39,750 bases of DNA from Nitrospira sp. (GCA_029879905.1 JAOUPN010000005.1:1-39750); one strand, 5' to 3'. Shown: positions 26,701 through 36,274, counted from the stretch's first letter. Notes: generated by a model not told the origin, from the letters alone. Numbers and translations: made by a program.

Positions 26701-27165
26701 ATGACACCTCGACAGAAACGATTCGCGTTTGTGGGATTGGGACTCGTGGTGGTGGGCGTAGCGACATGGCTGGTGATGGGGGCGTTGAAGAGTAATCTTT
26801 CGCTCTTTCACACACCCACTGAGGTGGCAAACGGCGAGGTGCCGAAAGGCCGACCCTTCCGGATCGGAGGAATGGTCGAAGACGGCAGTCTCAAACGGGA
26901 GAGCGATGGCCTCACCGTCCACTTCGTGGTGACCGATACGGCGAAGAGTGTGCCAGTGACCTACAAGGGAATATTGCCGGACCTGTTTAAGGAAGGGAAA
27001 GGTACTGTGGCGCAGGGACAGCTCGGTTCTGACGGGACGTTTGTCGCCAGCGAGGTGCTGGCGAAGCATGATGAAAACTATATGCCGCCGGAAGCTGCGG
27101 AAGCGATGGCCAAGGCCAAGGCCTCCGGGGAGCAACGCAGCGACGCCATGGTGGCTCAACCATAG
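26701..27165 (+). CDS. ccmE: Periplasmic haem chaperone CcmE
   Basis: CcmE binds haem covalently and hands it to the CcmF/H lyase. The 154-residue product has an N-terminal membrane anchor (about residues 8-28), a beta-barrel OB fold (FRIGGMVEDGSLKR, VTYKGILPDLFKEGKG) and the haem-binding His123 with Tyr127 in LAKHDENYMP. This is the proteobacterial His-type CcmE, not the Cys variant. ATG 26701 is preceded by GGAG. Confidence 0.95.
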   Translation: MTPRQKRFAFVGLGLVVVGVATWLVMGALKSNLSLFHTPTEVANGEVPKGRPFRIGGMVEDGSLKRESDGLTVHFVVTDTAKSVPVTYKGILPDLFKEGKGTVAQGQLGSDGTFVASEVLAKHDENYMPPEAAEAMAKAKASGEQRSDAMVAQP

Positions 27166-27180
27166 TAGGATACACTCACG

Positions 27181-29172
27181 ATGATTCCAGAAATCGGTCA
27201 TTACGCGTTGATTTTGGCGCTCTGTGTCGCTCTTGTGCAGGGGATTCTTCCGATCTATGGGGCAGCTGTCGGTAATTCTTCGCTGATGTCTGTCGCGGCA
27301 CCGGCTGCGCGGTCGCTGTTTTTTTTGGTCCTCATTGCATTCGGGTGCCTGGCCTATGCCTTTGCGGAGAAGGATTTTTCTGTCCTCTATGTGGCAGCGA
27401 CGTCGAACTCCCAACTCCCTCTTCATTATCGGTTGGCCGCCATTTGGGGGGCGCATGAAGGGTCACTCCTCTTGTGGACCTTTATCCTCACAATCTGGAT
27501 GTTTGCTGTGACTCTGTTTTCCTCCCATCTGCCGGAAACGATGCGTTCGCGCATTCTCGGAGTCATGGGGCTGGTGAGTGTGGGATTTCTCCTGTTTATG
27601 TTGAGCGTATCCAATCCGTTTGAACGGCTGATTCCGGCTGCAGCCGAGGGCCGTGATTTGAATCCTCTGTTACAGGACCCCGGAATGGTGTTGCATCCCC
27701 CGATGCTCTATATGGGCTATGTAGGATTTTCCGTGGCCTTTGCGTTCGCCCTCGCAGCCCTTTTGGGCGGCAACTTGGACGCGGCCTGGGCCCGCTGGTC
27801 GCGGCCTTGGACGACGGTCGCGTGGTGTTTTTTGACGGTCGGCATCGCTCTGGGGAGTTGGTGGGCGTATTACGAATTGGGATGGGGAGGATGGTGGTTC
27901 TGGGATCCGGTGGAAAATGCTTCGTTCATGCCGTGGTTAGCCGGTACCGCGTTGATCCATTCCCTCGCGGTGACGGATAAGCGGGGTGGGTTCAAGGTGT
28001 GGACGGTGTTGCTTGCCATCATGGCGTTTTCATTGAGCCTGTTGGGGACATTCTTAGTACGTTCCGGTGTCTTGACCTCAGTTCATGCCTTTGCGACCGA
28101 TCCGAAGCGCGGGATGTTCATTTTGGCGTTCTTGGCTGTGGTGATCGGAGGATCGCTCGTGCTCTATGCCTGGCGCGCACCGCGCGTGGGGTTGGGCGGC
28201 GGATTTGCCACCGTGTCGAGGGAAGGGCTGTTGTTGGCGAACAACGTATTGTTGGTCACAGCGGCGGCCTCTGTCTTGCTGGGAACGCTGTATCCGTTGT
28301 TTATGGACGCACTCGATCTCGGGAAAATTTCGGTCGGCCCTCCCTATTTCGATTCGGTATTTGCGCCCCTGATTACCCCGGCGCTGTTTTTGATGGGCAT
28401 CGGCCCATTGGCGCAATGGAAGAAAGCCAGCCTGCCGGATCTTGGAAAACGCCTGCGCTGGGCGTTCGGGGTCAGCATAGTCACTGCGCTGGTTTTGCCG
28501 ATCGTATTGGGCGAGTGGACGCCGCTGTTGAGTCTGGGGATTTTGTTAGCGGTGTGGATTTTCGCAACAGCCGTTGTGTCGGTGCGTGAGCGAATTGCGC
28601 ATGGGGATGGTGGAAGTGTCGTCGCGCGGCTGGCCGGTGTGCCGCGAGCCTATTGGGGGATGCTTCTGGCCCATTGTGGAATCGCCGTGTTCGTCGTCGG
28701 AGTCACGATGGTGAAGGGGTTTGAAACGGAGAAAGACGTGCGGATGAACGTCGGAGAGACCGCGACCATCGGGGACTATACCTTCCGATTCGATGGAGTG
28801 CGAGACGTGATGGGACCCAATTATGTAGCGGCCCAAGGGGCATTTCATGTGAGTCGAGATGGTCGTGAAGCGGCTGTCCTGCATCCGGAAAAGCGGCGCT
28901 ATACGGCGACCAATCAGATCATGACGGAGGCTGCGATCGATACCGGATTGGTGCGAGACCTGTATGTGTCGTTAGGAGAACCGCTTGATGACGGAGCCTG
29001 GAGCGTGCGGCTCTATCATAAGCCGTTTGTCGATTGGATTTGGGGCGGGTGTTTGATTATGGCATTGGGTGGTGTGCTAGCCGTGAGTGATCGCCGGTAC
29101 CGCCTGTCATGGAGACGTGAACCGCAAACGGTGCCCGTAGGGGCACAGTTGGCTGGTCGGCAAATGGCATGA
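27181..29172 (+). CDS. ccmF: Cytochrome c haem lyase subunit CcmF
   Basis: CcmF attaches haem to apocytochrome CXXCH motifs with CcmH and CcmI. The 663-residue product is a large polytopic protein (E. coli 647). Diagnostic features: WGAHEGSLLLW near residue 97, the WWD segment YYELGWGGWWFWDPVENASFMPWL near 225, conserved haem-ligand histidines in and around these loops, and a large periplasmic C-terminal domain before a last helix near residue 620. Its stop overlaps ccmG (ATGA). Confidence 0.96.
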   Translation: MIPEIGHYALILALCVALVQGILPIYGAAVGNSSLMSVAAPAARSLFFLVLIAFGCLAYAFAEKDFSVLYVAATSNSQLPLHYRLAAIWGAHEGSLLLWTFILTIWMFAVTLFSSHLPETMRSRILGVMGLVSVGFLLFMLSVSNPFERLIPAAAEGRDLNPLLQDPGMVLHPPMLYMGYVGFSVAFAFALAALLGGNLDAAWARWSRPWTTVAWCFLTVGIALGSWWAYYELGWGGWWFWDPVENASFMPWLAGTALIHSLAVTDKRGGFKVWTVLLAIMAFSLSLLGTFLVRSGVLTSVHAFATDPKRGMFILAFLAVVIGGSLVLYAWRAPRVGLGGGFATVSREGLLLANNVLLVTAAASVLLGTLYPLFMDALDLGKISVGPPYFDSVFAPLITPALFLMGIGPLAQWKKASLPDLGKRLRWAFGVSIVTALVLPIVLGEWTPLLSLGILLAVWIFATAVVSVRERIAHGDGGSVVARLAGVPRAYWGMLLAHCGIAVFVVGVTMVKGFETEKDVRMNVGETATIGDYTFRFDGVRDVMGPNYVAAQGAFHVSRDGREAAVLHPEKRRYTATNQIMTEAAIDTGLVRDLYVSLGEPLDDGAWSVRLYHKPFVDWIWGGCLIMALGGVLAVSDRRYRLSWRREPQTVPVGAQLAGRQMA

Positions 29173-29696
29173 ATAAATTTTTGCTTCCGCTGACAATTTT
29201 TGGAATTATGCTTGGTTTTCTTGCCGTTGGGTTGACGCTCAATCCGCGAGAGATCCCTTCCCCGCTTGTCGGGAAGGCAGCACCGGTGTTTTCGCTCCCT
29301 CAGCTTCATGAGCAGGATAAAGTGTTTTCGCCGGATGATATGAAGGGTCAAGTGTGGCTACTCAATTTCTGGGCTTCTTGGTGTAGTGGATGTCGAACGG
29401 AGCATCCTGTTCTGATGGACCTGGCGAATTCAGGTCTCGTGCCGATCTATGGGGTGGACTACAAAGATCAGCGAGGCGAGGCGTTGGCATGGTTGGATGA
29501 GTGGGGAAATCCCTATCCGATTGTTGCGGTGGATGCGGCAGGGCGGGTCGGTATCGACTATGGCGTCTATGGCGTACCGGAAACCTATGTGATCGATAAG
29601 CAAGGCCTTATTCGTTACAAGCAAATCGGGCCGTTGGATGATGAGACAGTAGAGAAGAAAATTCTGCCGTTGGTGAAGGAGTTACAAGCGAAGTGA
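29169..29696 (+). CDS. ccmG: Periplasmic thioredoxin CcmG/DsbE
   Basis: CcmG reduces the cysteines of apocytochromes before haem attachment. The 175-residue product has an N-terminal membrane anchor (residues 3-22), a thioredoxin fold with active site WCSGC in NFWASWCSGCRTEHP, and the cis-Pro loop YGVYGVPETYVID. The usual family length is about 175-185. Overlaps both neighbours by four bases, as part of the ccm operon. Confidence 0.94.
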   Translation: MNKFLLPLTIFGIMLGFLAVGLTLNPREIPSPLVGKAAPVFSLPQLHEQDKVFSPDDMKGQVWLLNFWASWCSGCRTEHPVLMDLANSGLVPIYGVDYKDQRGEALAWLDEWGNPYPIVAVDAAGRVGIDYGVYGVPETYVIDKQGLIRYKQIGPLDDETVEKKILPLVKELQAK

Positions 29697-30157
29697 AGTG
29701 GTTCATGCTGATCGTCATGTTGGTGCTGTCAGGGCCAACCTGGGCCGGAGAGGCGAGGCCGCTGGCTGATGATCCTGTGGTCGAGGCGCGGCTCAAGCGG
29801 CTGGCCGTCGAACTGCGGTGCCTTGTCTGTCAGAACCAGACCCTGGCAGATTCCGATGCCCCTCTTGCGGAAGATTTACGCCGCGAGGTCCGTGGAATGA
29901 TCGTGAAGGATATGAGCGACGAGGAAATTATCGATTTTCTTGTCTCACGGTACGGCGATTTCGTGTTGTATCGTCCTCCCTTGAAGGCGACGACGACCCT
30001 GCTCTGGGTCGGGCCGTTTGTGTTGTTGGTCGGTGGAGGGATTGCGCTGGTGGTAGCGTTGAGGCGTCGAGGGCGAAAGGTTGAAGAGGTGGTCATCACG
30101 GACGATGAGCATCGGCGCGTGGAACAACTGTTGTCTCAAGGAGTGAAGCGGCCATGA
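29693..30157 (+). CDS. ccmH: Cytochrome c maturation oxidoreductase CcmH
   Basis: CcmH takes part in thiol-disulphide handling of apocytochrome with CcmG. The 154-residue product has a short signal segment, the active-site LRCLVCQNQTLADSDAPLA (Cys43 and Cys46), the conserved DLRREVRGMI and IIDFLVSRYGDFVLY segment, and a C-terminal membrane helix at about residues 103-121. The start is GTG 29693, overlapping the ccmG stop (GTGA); ATG 29705 is possible. Confidence 0.93.
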   Translation: MKWFMLIVMLVLSGPTWAGEARPLADDPVVEARLKRLAVELRCLVCQNQTLADSDAPLAEDLRREVRGMIVKDMSDEEIIDFLVSRYGDFVLYRPPLKATTTLLWVGPFVLLVGGGIALVVALRRRGRKVEEVVITDDEHRRVEQLLSQGVKRP

Positions 30158-31467
30158 CCATTGGATTCGGATTGATCGTCGTAGCCTTAACCATTGGTGT
30201 GCTCGGTGTCCTCTTGTACCCCTTGTTCACGGTAAAAAAGACTGTCGCTGCAGGGGCGGAGCGGGAAATGACCTTGCCGGTCTACCGGCAGCAATTTGCG
30301 GAATTAGAGCAGGATAAGGTCAGCGGCCTATTGACCGATGATCAATATCAGGCCGCGCGTCAGGAGCTGGAACGTCGTTTGCTCGAAGAAACAGAGACGT
30401 CCGGTGCAAAGCCGGTGGCCGGTGGACAACTGGTCAACGTGAGAGCGATTGGATTCGCATTGGTCTTATCTATTCCTGCCGCAAGTGGTGTGCTCTATTG
30501 GGTACTGGGGAGTCCGGAGGCTATCTCGTATTCAATGGCGACGAGCGCGTTCTCCGCTTCACAGGAGGAACCGGATGACGCGCGTCAAATGGAAGAAGGG
30601 CTCACGAATCTCATTGATCGACTAAAACAGAAGTTAGAGCAGAATCCCAGTGATGTTACCGGATGGACGTTGTTGGCTCGTTCGTATATGGCGATGAATC
30701 GATATGATGAGGCTGTGCCGGTTTTCGATAAGGCCATCAAGCTCAACCCTGATGATGCGGGACTGTTGGCTGACTATGCCGATGCACTTGCTGTTCACCA
30801 GGGTCGTAAGCTTGAGGGGCGACCGGAGGCCTTGATCAAAAAGGCTTTGGCGATTGACCCCAATCATGTCAAGGCGCTCATGTTGGCGGGGACCGTGGCC
30901 TTCAATCGGAAGGATTTTTCCTCGGCCGCCAAAGATTGGGAAAAGGCACGTGCGAACCTGCCGTCCGACTCTGATCCTCAATCCGCCGAACAGCTCACGG
31001 CTGCAATTACCGAAGCCAAGCAGCGAATGGGTGGTGGTGCGCCGCTGATGGCGGCGGCAAATGCCGGCTCCTCCTCATCGGCTGTTCCGGCTGAGCATCC
31101 TCCGGTGAAGAATCGGGGGGCTGGTCGTGCGATTACGGGTAAAGTCGTGTTGGGGCCCGGTATGGAGGAGAAGAGTGCAGGGGCCGACACGTTGTTTGTG
31201 TTTGCAAAACAGCCGAACGGTCCGCCCATGCCGGTATCCATTGTGCGCGTGTCGAAGAAGGACCTCCCCTTCACGTTTCGGTTGGATGACTCGACCAGTC
31301 CAATGCCGTCTCGCAAATTGTCCGATCTAGAGGAGGTTGTGATTGTAGCTCGCCTTTCCAGATCCGGGACGGCCATGCCTGGGAGCGGGGATCTTGAAGG
31401 TATGAGTCAGCCGGTCAAGCCAGGGACGGAAGGTCTCACCATCGTCATCGATCGCCAGCGGCCCTAG
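30154..31467 (+). CDS. ccmI: Cytochrome c maturation protein CcmI, with C-terminal extension
   Basis: CcmI holds apocytochrome C termini for the haem lyase. The 437-residue product has an N-terminal pair of membrane helices around a basic/Gln-rich loop (YRQQFAELEQDKVSGLLTDDQYQAARQELERRLLEE), TPR repeats at about 150-290 (WTLLARSYMAMNRYDEAVPVFDKAIKL...), and an Ig-like C-terminal domain at about 325-437 (AITGKVVLGPGM, DTLFVFAKQPNGPPMP, LPFTFRLDDS). This long form is typical of proteobacterial CcmI. It ends the ccm operon by overlapping ccmH at its start; 537 bases separate it from hao. Confidence 0.93.
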   Translation: MTIGFGLIVVALTIGVLGVLLYPLFTVKKTVAAGAEREMTLPVYRQQFAELEQDKVSGLLTDDQYQAARQELERRLLEETETSGAKPVAGGQLVNVRAIGFALVLSIPAASGVLYWVLGSPEAISYSMATSAFSASQEEPDDARQMEEGLTNLIDRLKQKLEQNPSDVTGWTLLARSYMAMNRYDEAVPVFDKAIKLNPDDAGLLADYADALAVHQGRKLEGRPEALIKKALAIDPNHVKALMLAGTVAFNRKDFSSAAKDWEKARANLPSDSDPQSAEQLTAAITEAKQRMGGGAPLMAAANAGSSSSAVPAEHPPVKNRGAGRAITGKVVLGPGMEEKSAGADTLFVFAKQPNGPPMPVSIVRVSKKDLPFTFRLDDSTSPMPSRKLSDLEEVVIVARLSRSGTAMPGSGDLEGMSQPVKPGTEGLTIVIDRQRP

Positions 31468-31857
31468 TTCGCTGGGTGGGCCGTATTTCCCCTGCCTCTG
31501 ATCCTTTCGCAGTTCGCGCTCTTGTGCGCCAGAGTATCCGTCGCATGTCTCAGTGGCATGCGATGTCTGTACACGTAGGCATTAGGGATTTTATGTACGC
31601 TATCTGCACACTAGATGATTAGAGAGGGGTGTGCTACAACTCCCCGCGAAAGAACTTTGGGTATTGAGTCGTTTGTGGCGAAAAACTAAGCTCAGCCCGG
31701 GTCGGGTGTCGTTAAAAGGACGGGATGGGTTGACGACTCGCTGAGAGGGTAGTCTCAAAAACACAGAGTGATTCGAGAAGAAGATCTAGAAGAGCATTGT
31801 ATCAAGTCGAGAATTTAAGAAATGCAGGGGAAATGAGTCGGGGTTAGAAAATTCTCA
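31468..31857 (+). other. Spacer between ccmI and the hao promoter
   Basis: No gene was found. A hairpin with perfect 7-bp arms, TCGCATG and CATGCGA, at 31541-31563 lies 74 bases after the ccmI stop and may mark the end of the ccm transcript, though no T-run follows. The rest holds no feature I recognise. Confidence 0.45.
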
Positions 31858-31887
31858 TTGACACTTGAATAGGGGTTGAGATATACA
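31858..31887 (+). promoter_or_regulatory. Candidate sigma70 promoter of the hao cluster
   Basis: A perfect -35 hexamer TTGACA (31858-31863) and -10 TATACA (31882-31887) are separated by 18 bp. Transcription would start near 31894, leaving a leader of about 110 bases before hao. A TATAAAT further down (31921) has no matching -35. Confidence 0.5.
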
Positions 31888-32004
31888 CTTCGGGTCCGTG
31901 GGGACGGGTGTCTGTGTGTGTATAAATGATAAGAATATGGTCTTGTGAAACGAGGTTGGTCGTGGTTCTAGGGGGGCATAGCCCACAACAAAAGGAGGGC
32001 TTTC

Positions 32005-33711
32005 ATGGGAGGTAAATTCCTGCTGAGTTCCGTGTTTCTCGCCTGCGGAATTCTGTTGGCCGCGCAGGCACAGGCGGGCTTTCCTACAGTGCCGAAGGAA
32101 ACATTCGAGGCACTGAAGCTTGAAAAGTCGGCTTCGCCAAAAGAGCTGTATGAAGCATTGGTGAAGCGGTACCTTGATCCCGAGGTCGGGGTCGGAAAAG
32201 GTGCCCTGGGTCAATATTGGGAACCGGTGACGTTCAGTAAGTACTTCGACCCGCACACCTTCTATAAGCCGCCGCAAGCGGTCAAGGAAGTGGCGAGTCG
32301 TGAGCAGTGTGTGAAGTGCCACACTGACGAGTCTCCGGGTTGGGTTGCTGCCTGGAAGCGCAGCACGCATGCCAACTTGGACAAGATCCGCAAGCTGACG
32401 CCGAAGGATGAAACTTTCTACAAGAAGGCGAAGCTTGAACAGGTCGAAGAAAACCTCCGCTCGATGGGCAAACTCGGTAAGAACGAGAAGCTCAAAGAGG
32501 TCGGCTGTATCGATTGCCATTTCGACATCAACGCGAAGGGCAAAGCGGACCATCGCAAGGACATTAAGCTGGCAACAGCTGATACCTGCGGTACCTGCCA
32601 CTTGCAGGAGTTCGCCGAGCGTGAATCCGAGCGTGATACTATCGAATGGGAAAAGGGTTCATGGCCGAAGGGACGGCCGTCGCACGCCTTGGATTATAAG
32701 GCGAACGTCGAAGTTGACGTCTATGCCGGAATGTCGCAGCGTGAAATCGCTGACGGCTGTACCGGTTGCCACGTGAACCAGAATAAGTGCGATACGTGCC
32801 ATTCTCGGCATGAATTCTCTGCTGCTGAATCACGTAAGCCGGAAAACTGTGCCCAGTGCCACAGCGGCGCGGACCATAATAACTGGGAAGCGTACAGCCT
32901 GTCGAAGCACGGGTTGAAGTATCAGCGCGATAAAGACAAGTGGAACTTCAACATCCCGATCAAGCAAGCCATTGAAAAGGGCGGGATGAGTGCGCCGACT
33001 TGCCAGTTCTGTCACATGGAATATCAGGGCAAGATCGCGCACAACGTCGTACGTAAGGTTCGTTGGGCCAACTATCCGTTTGTCCCTGGCATTCGGGAGA
33101 CTATCGGTACCGAATGGGCGGATAAACGAAATGATGCCTGGGTGAAGACCTGTACCAACTGTCACTCAGAGAGCTACGCTCGTGCCTGGTTGGAATTCAT
33201 GGACAAGGGCACGATGTCCGGTATCGATAAGTACGATGAAGCGCATCATGTGGTGGAGGAACAGTACAAGGCTGGACTGTTGACCGGTCAGAAGACCAAC
33301 CGTCCGGCGCCGCCTGCTCCGGTGAAAGATGGGTTTGAGCAGTTCTTCCAAATCTACTGGTCGAAGGGGAATAATCCGGCTGCCAACGAGCTGAAGCTCT
33401 TTGAGATGGCGGAAGACCACTTGGTCCAGTTGCATGTGAGCTTGGCGCACCAGTATTGGGGATATACCTATACGGTGGGTTGGGCCGCGATGAATCGCGC
33501 CTATGTCGAGATCATGGACGACGACACACGGCTGAAGGAAATGCAGAAGCTCCTGGCTCGTGTGGATAAGTTGGAGAACGACAGGAAGAGCGCATTGCTC
33601 GATCTGGACTCCACGGGTGGAAAGCTGTCGCTTGGTGGTTTGGGCGGCGGTATGATGTTGGCCGGCACACTGGCTATTGCTGGGTGGCGGAGACGTGAGA
33701 GGAAAGATTGA
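32005..33711 (+). CDS. hao: Hydroxylamine dehydrogenase (octaheme HAO)
   Basis: HAO oxidises hydroxylamine in the periplasm, the step after ammonia monooxygenase, and passes electrons to cytochrome c554. The 568-residue product has a signal peptide (cleavage near AQAQAG, residue 24) and exactly eight CXXCH haem sites, with first cysteines at 102, 168, 195, 252, 262, 282, 333 and 383. A Tyr-rich segment at 484-500 ([17 protein letters not shown]) is where the tyrosine that crosslinks to the catalytic P460 haem is expected. The C terminus has a Gly-rich hydrophobic segment and a basic tail (543-568). ATG 32005 follows AAGGAGG (31992-31998). It leads the hao-haoB-cycA-cycB cluster. Confidence 0.97.
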   Translation: MGGKFLLSSVFLACGILLAAQAQAGFPTVPKETFEALKLEKSASPKELYEALVKRYLDPEVGVGKGALGQYWEPVTFSKYFDPHTFYKPPQAVKEVASREQCVKCHTDESPGWVAAWKRSTHANLDKIRKLTPKDETFYKKAKLEQVEENLRSMGKLGKNEKLKEVGCIDCHFDINAKGKADHRKDIKLATADTCGTCHLQEFAERESERDTIEWEKGSWPKGRPSHALDYKANVEVDVYAGMSQREIADGCTGCHVNQNKCDTCHSRHEFSAAESRKPENCAQCHSGADHNNWEAYSLSKHGLKYQRDKDKWNFNIPIKQAIEKGGMSAPTCQFCHMEYQGKIAHNVVRKVRWANYPFVPGIRETIGTEWADKRNDAWVKTCTNCHSESYARAWLEFMDKGTMSGIDKYDEAHHVVEEQYKAGLLTGQKTNRPAPPAPVKDGFEQFFQIYWSKGNNPAANELKLFEMAEDHLVQLHVSLAHQYWGYTYTVGWAAMNRAYVEIMDDDTRLKEMQKLLARVDKLENDRKSALLDLDSTGGKLSLGGLGGGMMLAGTLAIAGWRRRERKD

Positions 33712-34757
33712 GTTCAACGTCGATGCTGAGCGAGCCGGTTCCGGCTCGCTCAGCCAGTAAACTACTCCCGTCACTGGGGATCCTCCTGGTGACGGGAGGT
33801 CTTTTTCTGCTTGGATGGTTTGCCTACCTGTGGGTTACGCCTCCACCACCGCCCTATGGCTATCACCTTCTTGAGGAAGGTGGGGTCGATGCATTCAAAA
33901 ATCTAGATTTGAGTACTTTCCCGGAACTGTCAATCGGTAAATTCGAAGTTCGAATCGGGGATATCGATAAGCCGCTCGCCTACGTATATCGTGCATCTCG
34001 TCCTGGATCAGCACCGGTCTTGCTTCATGTGGAAAATGAATATCCGGAACCCATCACGGCGATGGAAGTTATGCTTTCTGAGGCAACAGCGCTGTCTGCC
34101 GCAATCTCAAAGCACGTGCCGCAGGATGCCATTATCCTGGCCTGGTGGGATACATCGAGAAAAATCTCTCTCCTTTCGTCGAGACAAGTCCTTTTTAACT
34201 CACATTTAGCGCAACCGGTTCTTGCCCCGACCTACTGGAAAGACCGATCTGAGTCTATCGTTCGATATGAGCAGGAGTTTTGGGGAGGACAATCTTCAGA
34301 TAAAGAGACGGCTGAATTCGACCGATTCGTCGATGCTCTCATAGCGTTCCCTAAAAAAGGCGCCTCGGAAATGAGAGAATTGGTTGGGAGTCGGGAAGCC
34401 TATATCGTTGTGCACGTAAGCGATATCTATAAGCTTGGTTTGATGCGTCCTGAACGTATCGATGTGGCGTTTAAGGATTTCCCATTGACAGGAAATGTTC
34501 ACGGCTTGACGAATCAGGTCAAGGCGTGGTTGGCGGATAACAAGTATACGAGCTATACCCTGCAGTCCCTCTCCGAGAAAATTGTTCGCGCCTTTTTTCT
34601 CCGTGAAGGCGGTAGCAGTAATATCCTTCTGGCAAAAATGCTCCCTTTTTCTAATGCACGACCCCTCGACATTGAAGCGCTGCAGTTAGTGCATAAAGAA
34701 GGCGGGTATTGGATATACAAAATCCCATCTGCGGATGAGCTAAAGGGACAGAACTAA
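33708..34757 (+). CDS. haoB: HaoB, HAO-associated membrane-anchored protein
   Basis: The 349-residue product has one N-terminal membrane segment (about 19-41, [25 protein letters not shown]), a Pro-rich stretch and a large soluble domain, presumably periplasmic. It contains no CXXCH. It is identified mainly by position between hao and cycA, as in betaproteobacterial ammonia oxidisers where this gene (haoB, orf2) always follows hao; its function is not known. The likely start is TTG 33708, which overlaps the hao stop (TTGA) and has GAGAGGAAAG upstream; ATG 33723 has no such site. Confidence 0.82.
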   Translation: MSSTSMLSEPVPARSASKLLPSLGILLVTGGLFLLGWFAYLWVTPPPPPYGYHLLEEGGVDAFKNLDLSTFPELSIGKFEVRIGDIDKPLAYVYRASRPGSAPVLLHVENEYPEPITAMEVMLSEATALSAAISKHVPQDAIILAWWDTSRKISLLSSRQVLFNSHLAQPVLAPTYWKDRSESIVRYEQEFWGGQSSDKETAEFDRFVDALIAFPKKGASEMRELVGSREAYIVVHVSDIYKLGLMRPERIDVAFKDFPLTGNVHGLTNQVKAWLADNKYTSYTLQSLSEKIVRAFFLREGGSSNILLAKMLPFSNARPLDIEALQLVHKEGGYWIYKIPSADELKGQN

Positions 34758-34778
34758 ATAATAATCAGTGCTTCGTTT

Positions 34779-34801
34779 GCCGGGGGTGAAAGTTCCTCGG
34801 C
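34779..34801 (+). promoter_or_regulatory. Intercistronic hairpin between haoB and cycA
   Basis: A 7-bp stem (GCCGGGG with CCTCGGC, one G-T pair) lies 22 bases after haoB in the 157-base gap before cycA. No T-run follows, so it more likely affects mRNA processing or stability than terminates. Confidence 0.35.
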
Positions 34802-34914
34802 AGTCGTGGTAAGGTATCGCCGTGAAATCATCAGCGTCGCTCAAGCGTCACGTGTCGAGCGGCTTACATAGTAAATCAAGTGAGTCTCATCATTTTAAGG
34901 GGAAAGGAGATACC

Positions 34915-35637
34915 GTGAACTACCGCGTCGTAACTGCGTTTGCCGCTGCGGCGGTGTTGTTGGTTTTGGCCGGAACTGCGTCGGCCGAGGGAACCTTCGA
35001 AGGGAGAAAGAAGTGCTATAACTGCCATAAGAGTGAAGGTCTGTCGTGGAAAAAGAGTCTTCACGCAAAGGCAATGGAATCTCTCCAGCCGAATGAGAGA
35101 AAAGAGGCGAAGGTTAAGGCAAAGTTGGACCCGAAGAAGGATTACACGAAAGATAAAGATTGTGTCGGTTGCCATGTGACGGGTTGGGGTGAGGAAGGTG
35201 GGTATCTAATTGAAGAGCCCGACAAGTTTCTGGTCGGTGTCGGTTGTGAATCTTGTCACGGTGCCGGCAGTGACTATCGGAAGACACACCGAAAGGCAGG
35301 CGAGGCGTTCGAAAAGAACCAGAAGACCACTCCACGGTCAAAGTTGGTGGATGCGGGTCAGGATTTCGAATTCGTTGAGAAATGCAATGCCTGCCACTTG
35401 AACTATGAGGGGTCTCCGTGGAAGGGTGCAAAGAAGCCCTATACACCGTTCACCCCTGAGGTGGATAAAAAATACGCATTTGATTTCGAGAAGTATGTGA
35501 GAGATGACAAGGCGATGCACGAGCATTTCAAGCTCGAGGGAACCTTTACGGGTGATCCCACTCCGAAGTTCCACGAGGAATTCCAGAAGAAGGCAAAGCC
35601 TGCGATGAAGAAAGACAAAGAAGACGACAAGGATTGA
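34915..35637 (+). CDS. cycA: Tetraheme cytochrome c554
   Basis: Cytochrome c554 is the periplasmic electron acceptor of HAO. The 240-residue product starts with a signal peptide (AVLLVLAGTASAE, cleavage near residue 24-25) and has four CXXCH motifs with first cysteines at 34, 83, 111 and 157. Start GTG 34915 is chosen because AAAGGAG lies five bases upstream and it puts the signal peptide at the N terminus; the frame is open to 34822. The C terminus is Lys/Asp-rich. It follows hao and haoB and is followed by cM552 after about 30 bases, the conserved order of ammonia oxidisers. Confidence 0.93.
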   Translation: MNYRVVTAFAAAAVLLVLAGTASAEGTFEGRKKCYNCHKSEGLSWKKSLHAKAMESLQPNERKEAKVKAKLDPKKDYTKDKDCVGCHVTGWGEEGGYLIEEPDKFLVGVGCESCHGAGSDYRKTHRKAGEAFEKNQKTTPRSKLVDAGQDFEFVEKCNACHLNYEGSPWKGAKKPYTPFTPEVDKKYAFDFEKYVRDDKAMHEHFKLEGTFTGDPTPKFHEEFQKKAKPAMKKDKEDDKD

Positions 35638-35668
35638 TGATGCAAGCTGATAATGGGGGAGAAGACTA

Positions 35669-36274
35669 ATGTCAGGAAAAGCTGGTACCCTTATTGTCGG
35701 GGCGGTTCTCGGTATTCTTTCGGTCGCGGTTGTATTCGGTGGAGAGGCCGCGATTTCGACGACCGAGTTTTGTGTCAGTTGTCATTCAGAGACTTACCCC
35801 TATGAGGAGCTGAAGAAATCGTCGCACTGGGGTGCGTTGGGCGCAGATCCGGGCTGTAAGGACTGCCACGTACCGCAGGGATTCTTTAACTTCCATAAGG
35901 CCGTGTATACGCACGTAGTCGATGGTCTCCCGTTCCTGATCATGGAATTTACGGAGGACTACTCGACTATCGAAAAGTTCAACGAGAAACGTCCGGAGGC
36001 AGCCTATCGCGCTCGTATGAAATTGAAAGAGTGGGATAGTCTGACCTGTCGAGCGTGTCATAAGAACGTCAAGGCACCGGGTGCGTCGGCTCAGGAGGCT
36101 CATGCCAAAATGCAGTCCGAAGGCGCAACCTGCATCGATTGTCATCAGAACCTCGTGCACAAGAAAGTGCCAGAGCACGACTTGAACGCCAGTCTTGCGC
36201 AGGGACAGCCTGTGATCAAAGTGGTGAAAGAGGAAGATGATGACGATGATGACGACGAAGAAGAGGAAGAGTAA
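35669..36274 (+). CDS. cycB: Tetraheme cytochrome cM552 (NapC/NrfH family quinone reductase)
   Basis: cM552 is thought to take electrons from c554 and reduce quinone at the membrane. The 201-residue product has one N-terminal membrane anchor (about 6-24) and four CXXCH haem sites with first cysteines at 35, 63, 127 and 155, as in NapC/NrfH proteins. The last 14 residues (188-201) are all Asp or Glu, an unusual polyacidic tail. It ends the hao cluster and a strong terminator follows within 60 bases. Confidence 0.93.
   Translation: MSGKAGTLIVGAVLGILSVAVVFGGEAAISTTEFCVSCHSETYPYEELKKSSHWGALGADPGCKDCHVPQGFFNFHKAVYTHVVDGLPFLIMEFTEDYSTIEKFNEKRPEAAYRARMKLKEWDSLTCRACHKNVKAPGASAQEAHAKMQSEGATCIDCHQNLVHKKVPEHDLNASLAQGQPVIKVVKEEDDDDDDDEEEEE

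Noticed and set aside
31600..31800. tRNA or T-box-like element upstream of hao
   Set aside because: GC words such as CCCGGGTCGGG suggested a tRNA arm, but no cloverleaf or T-box core could be assembled.
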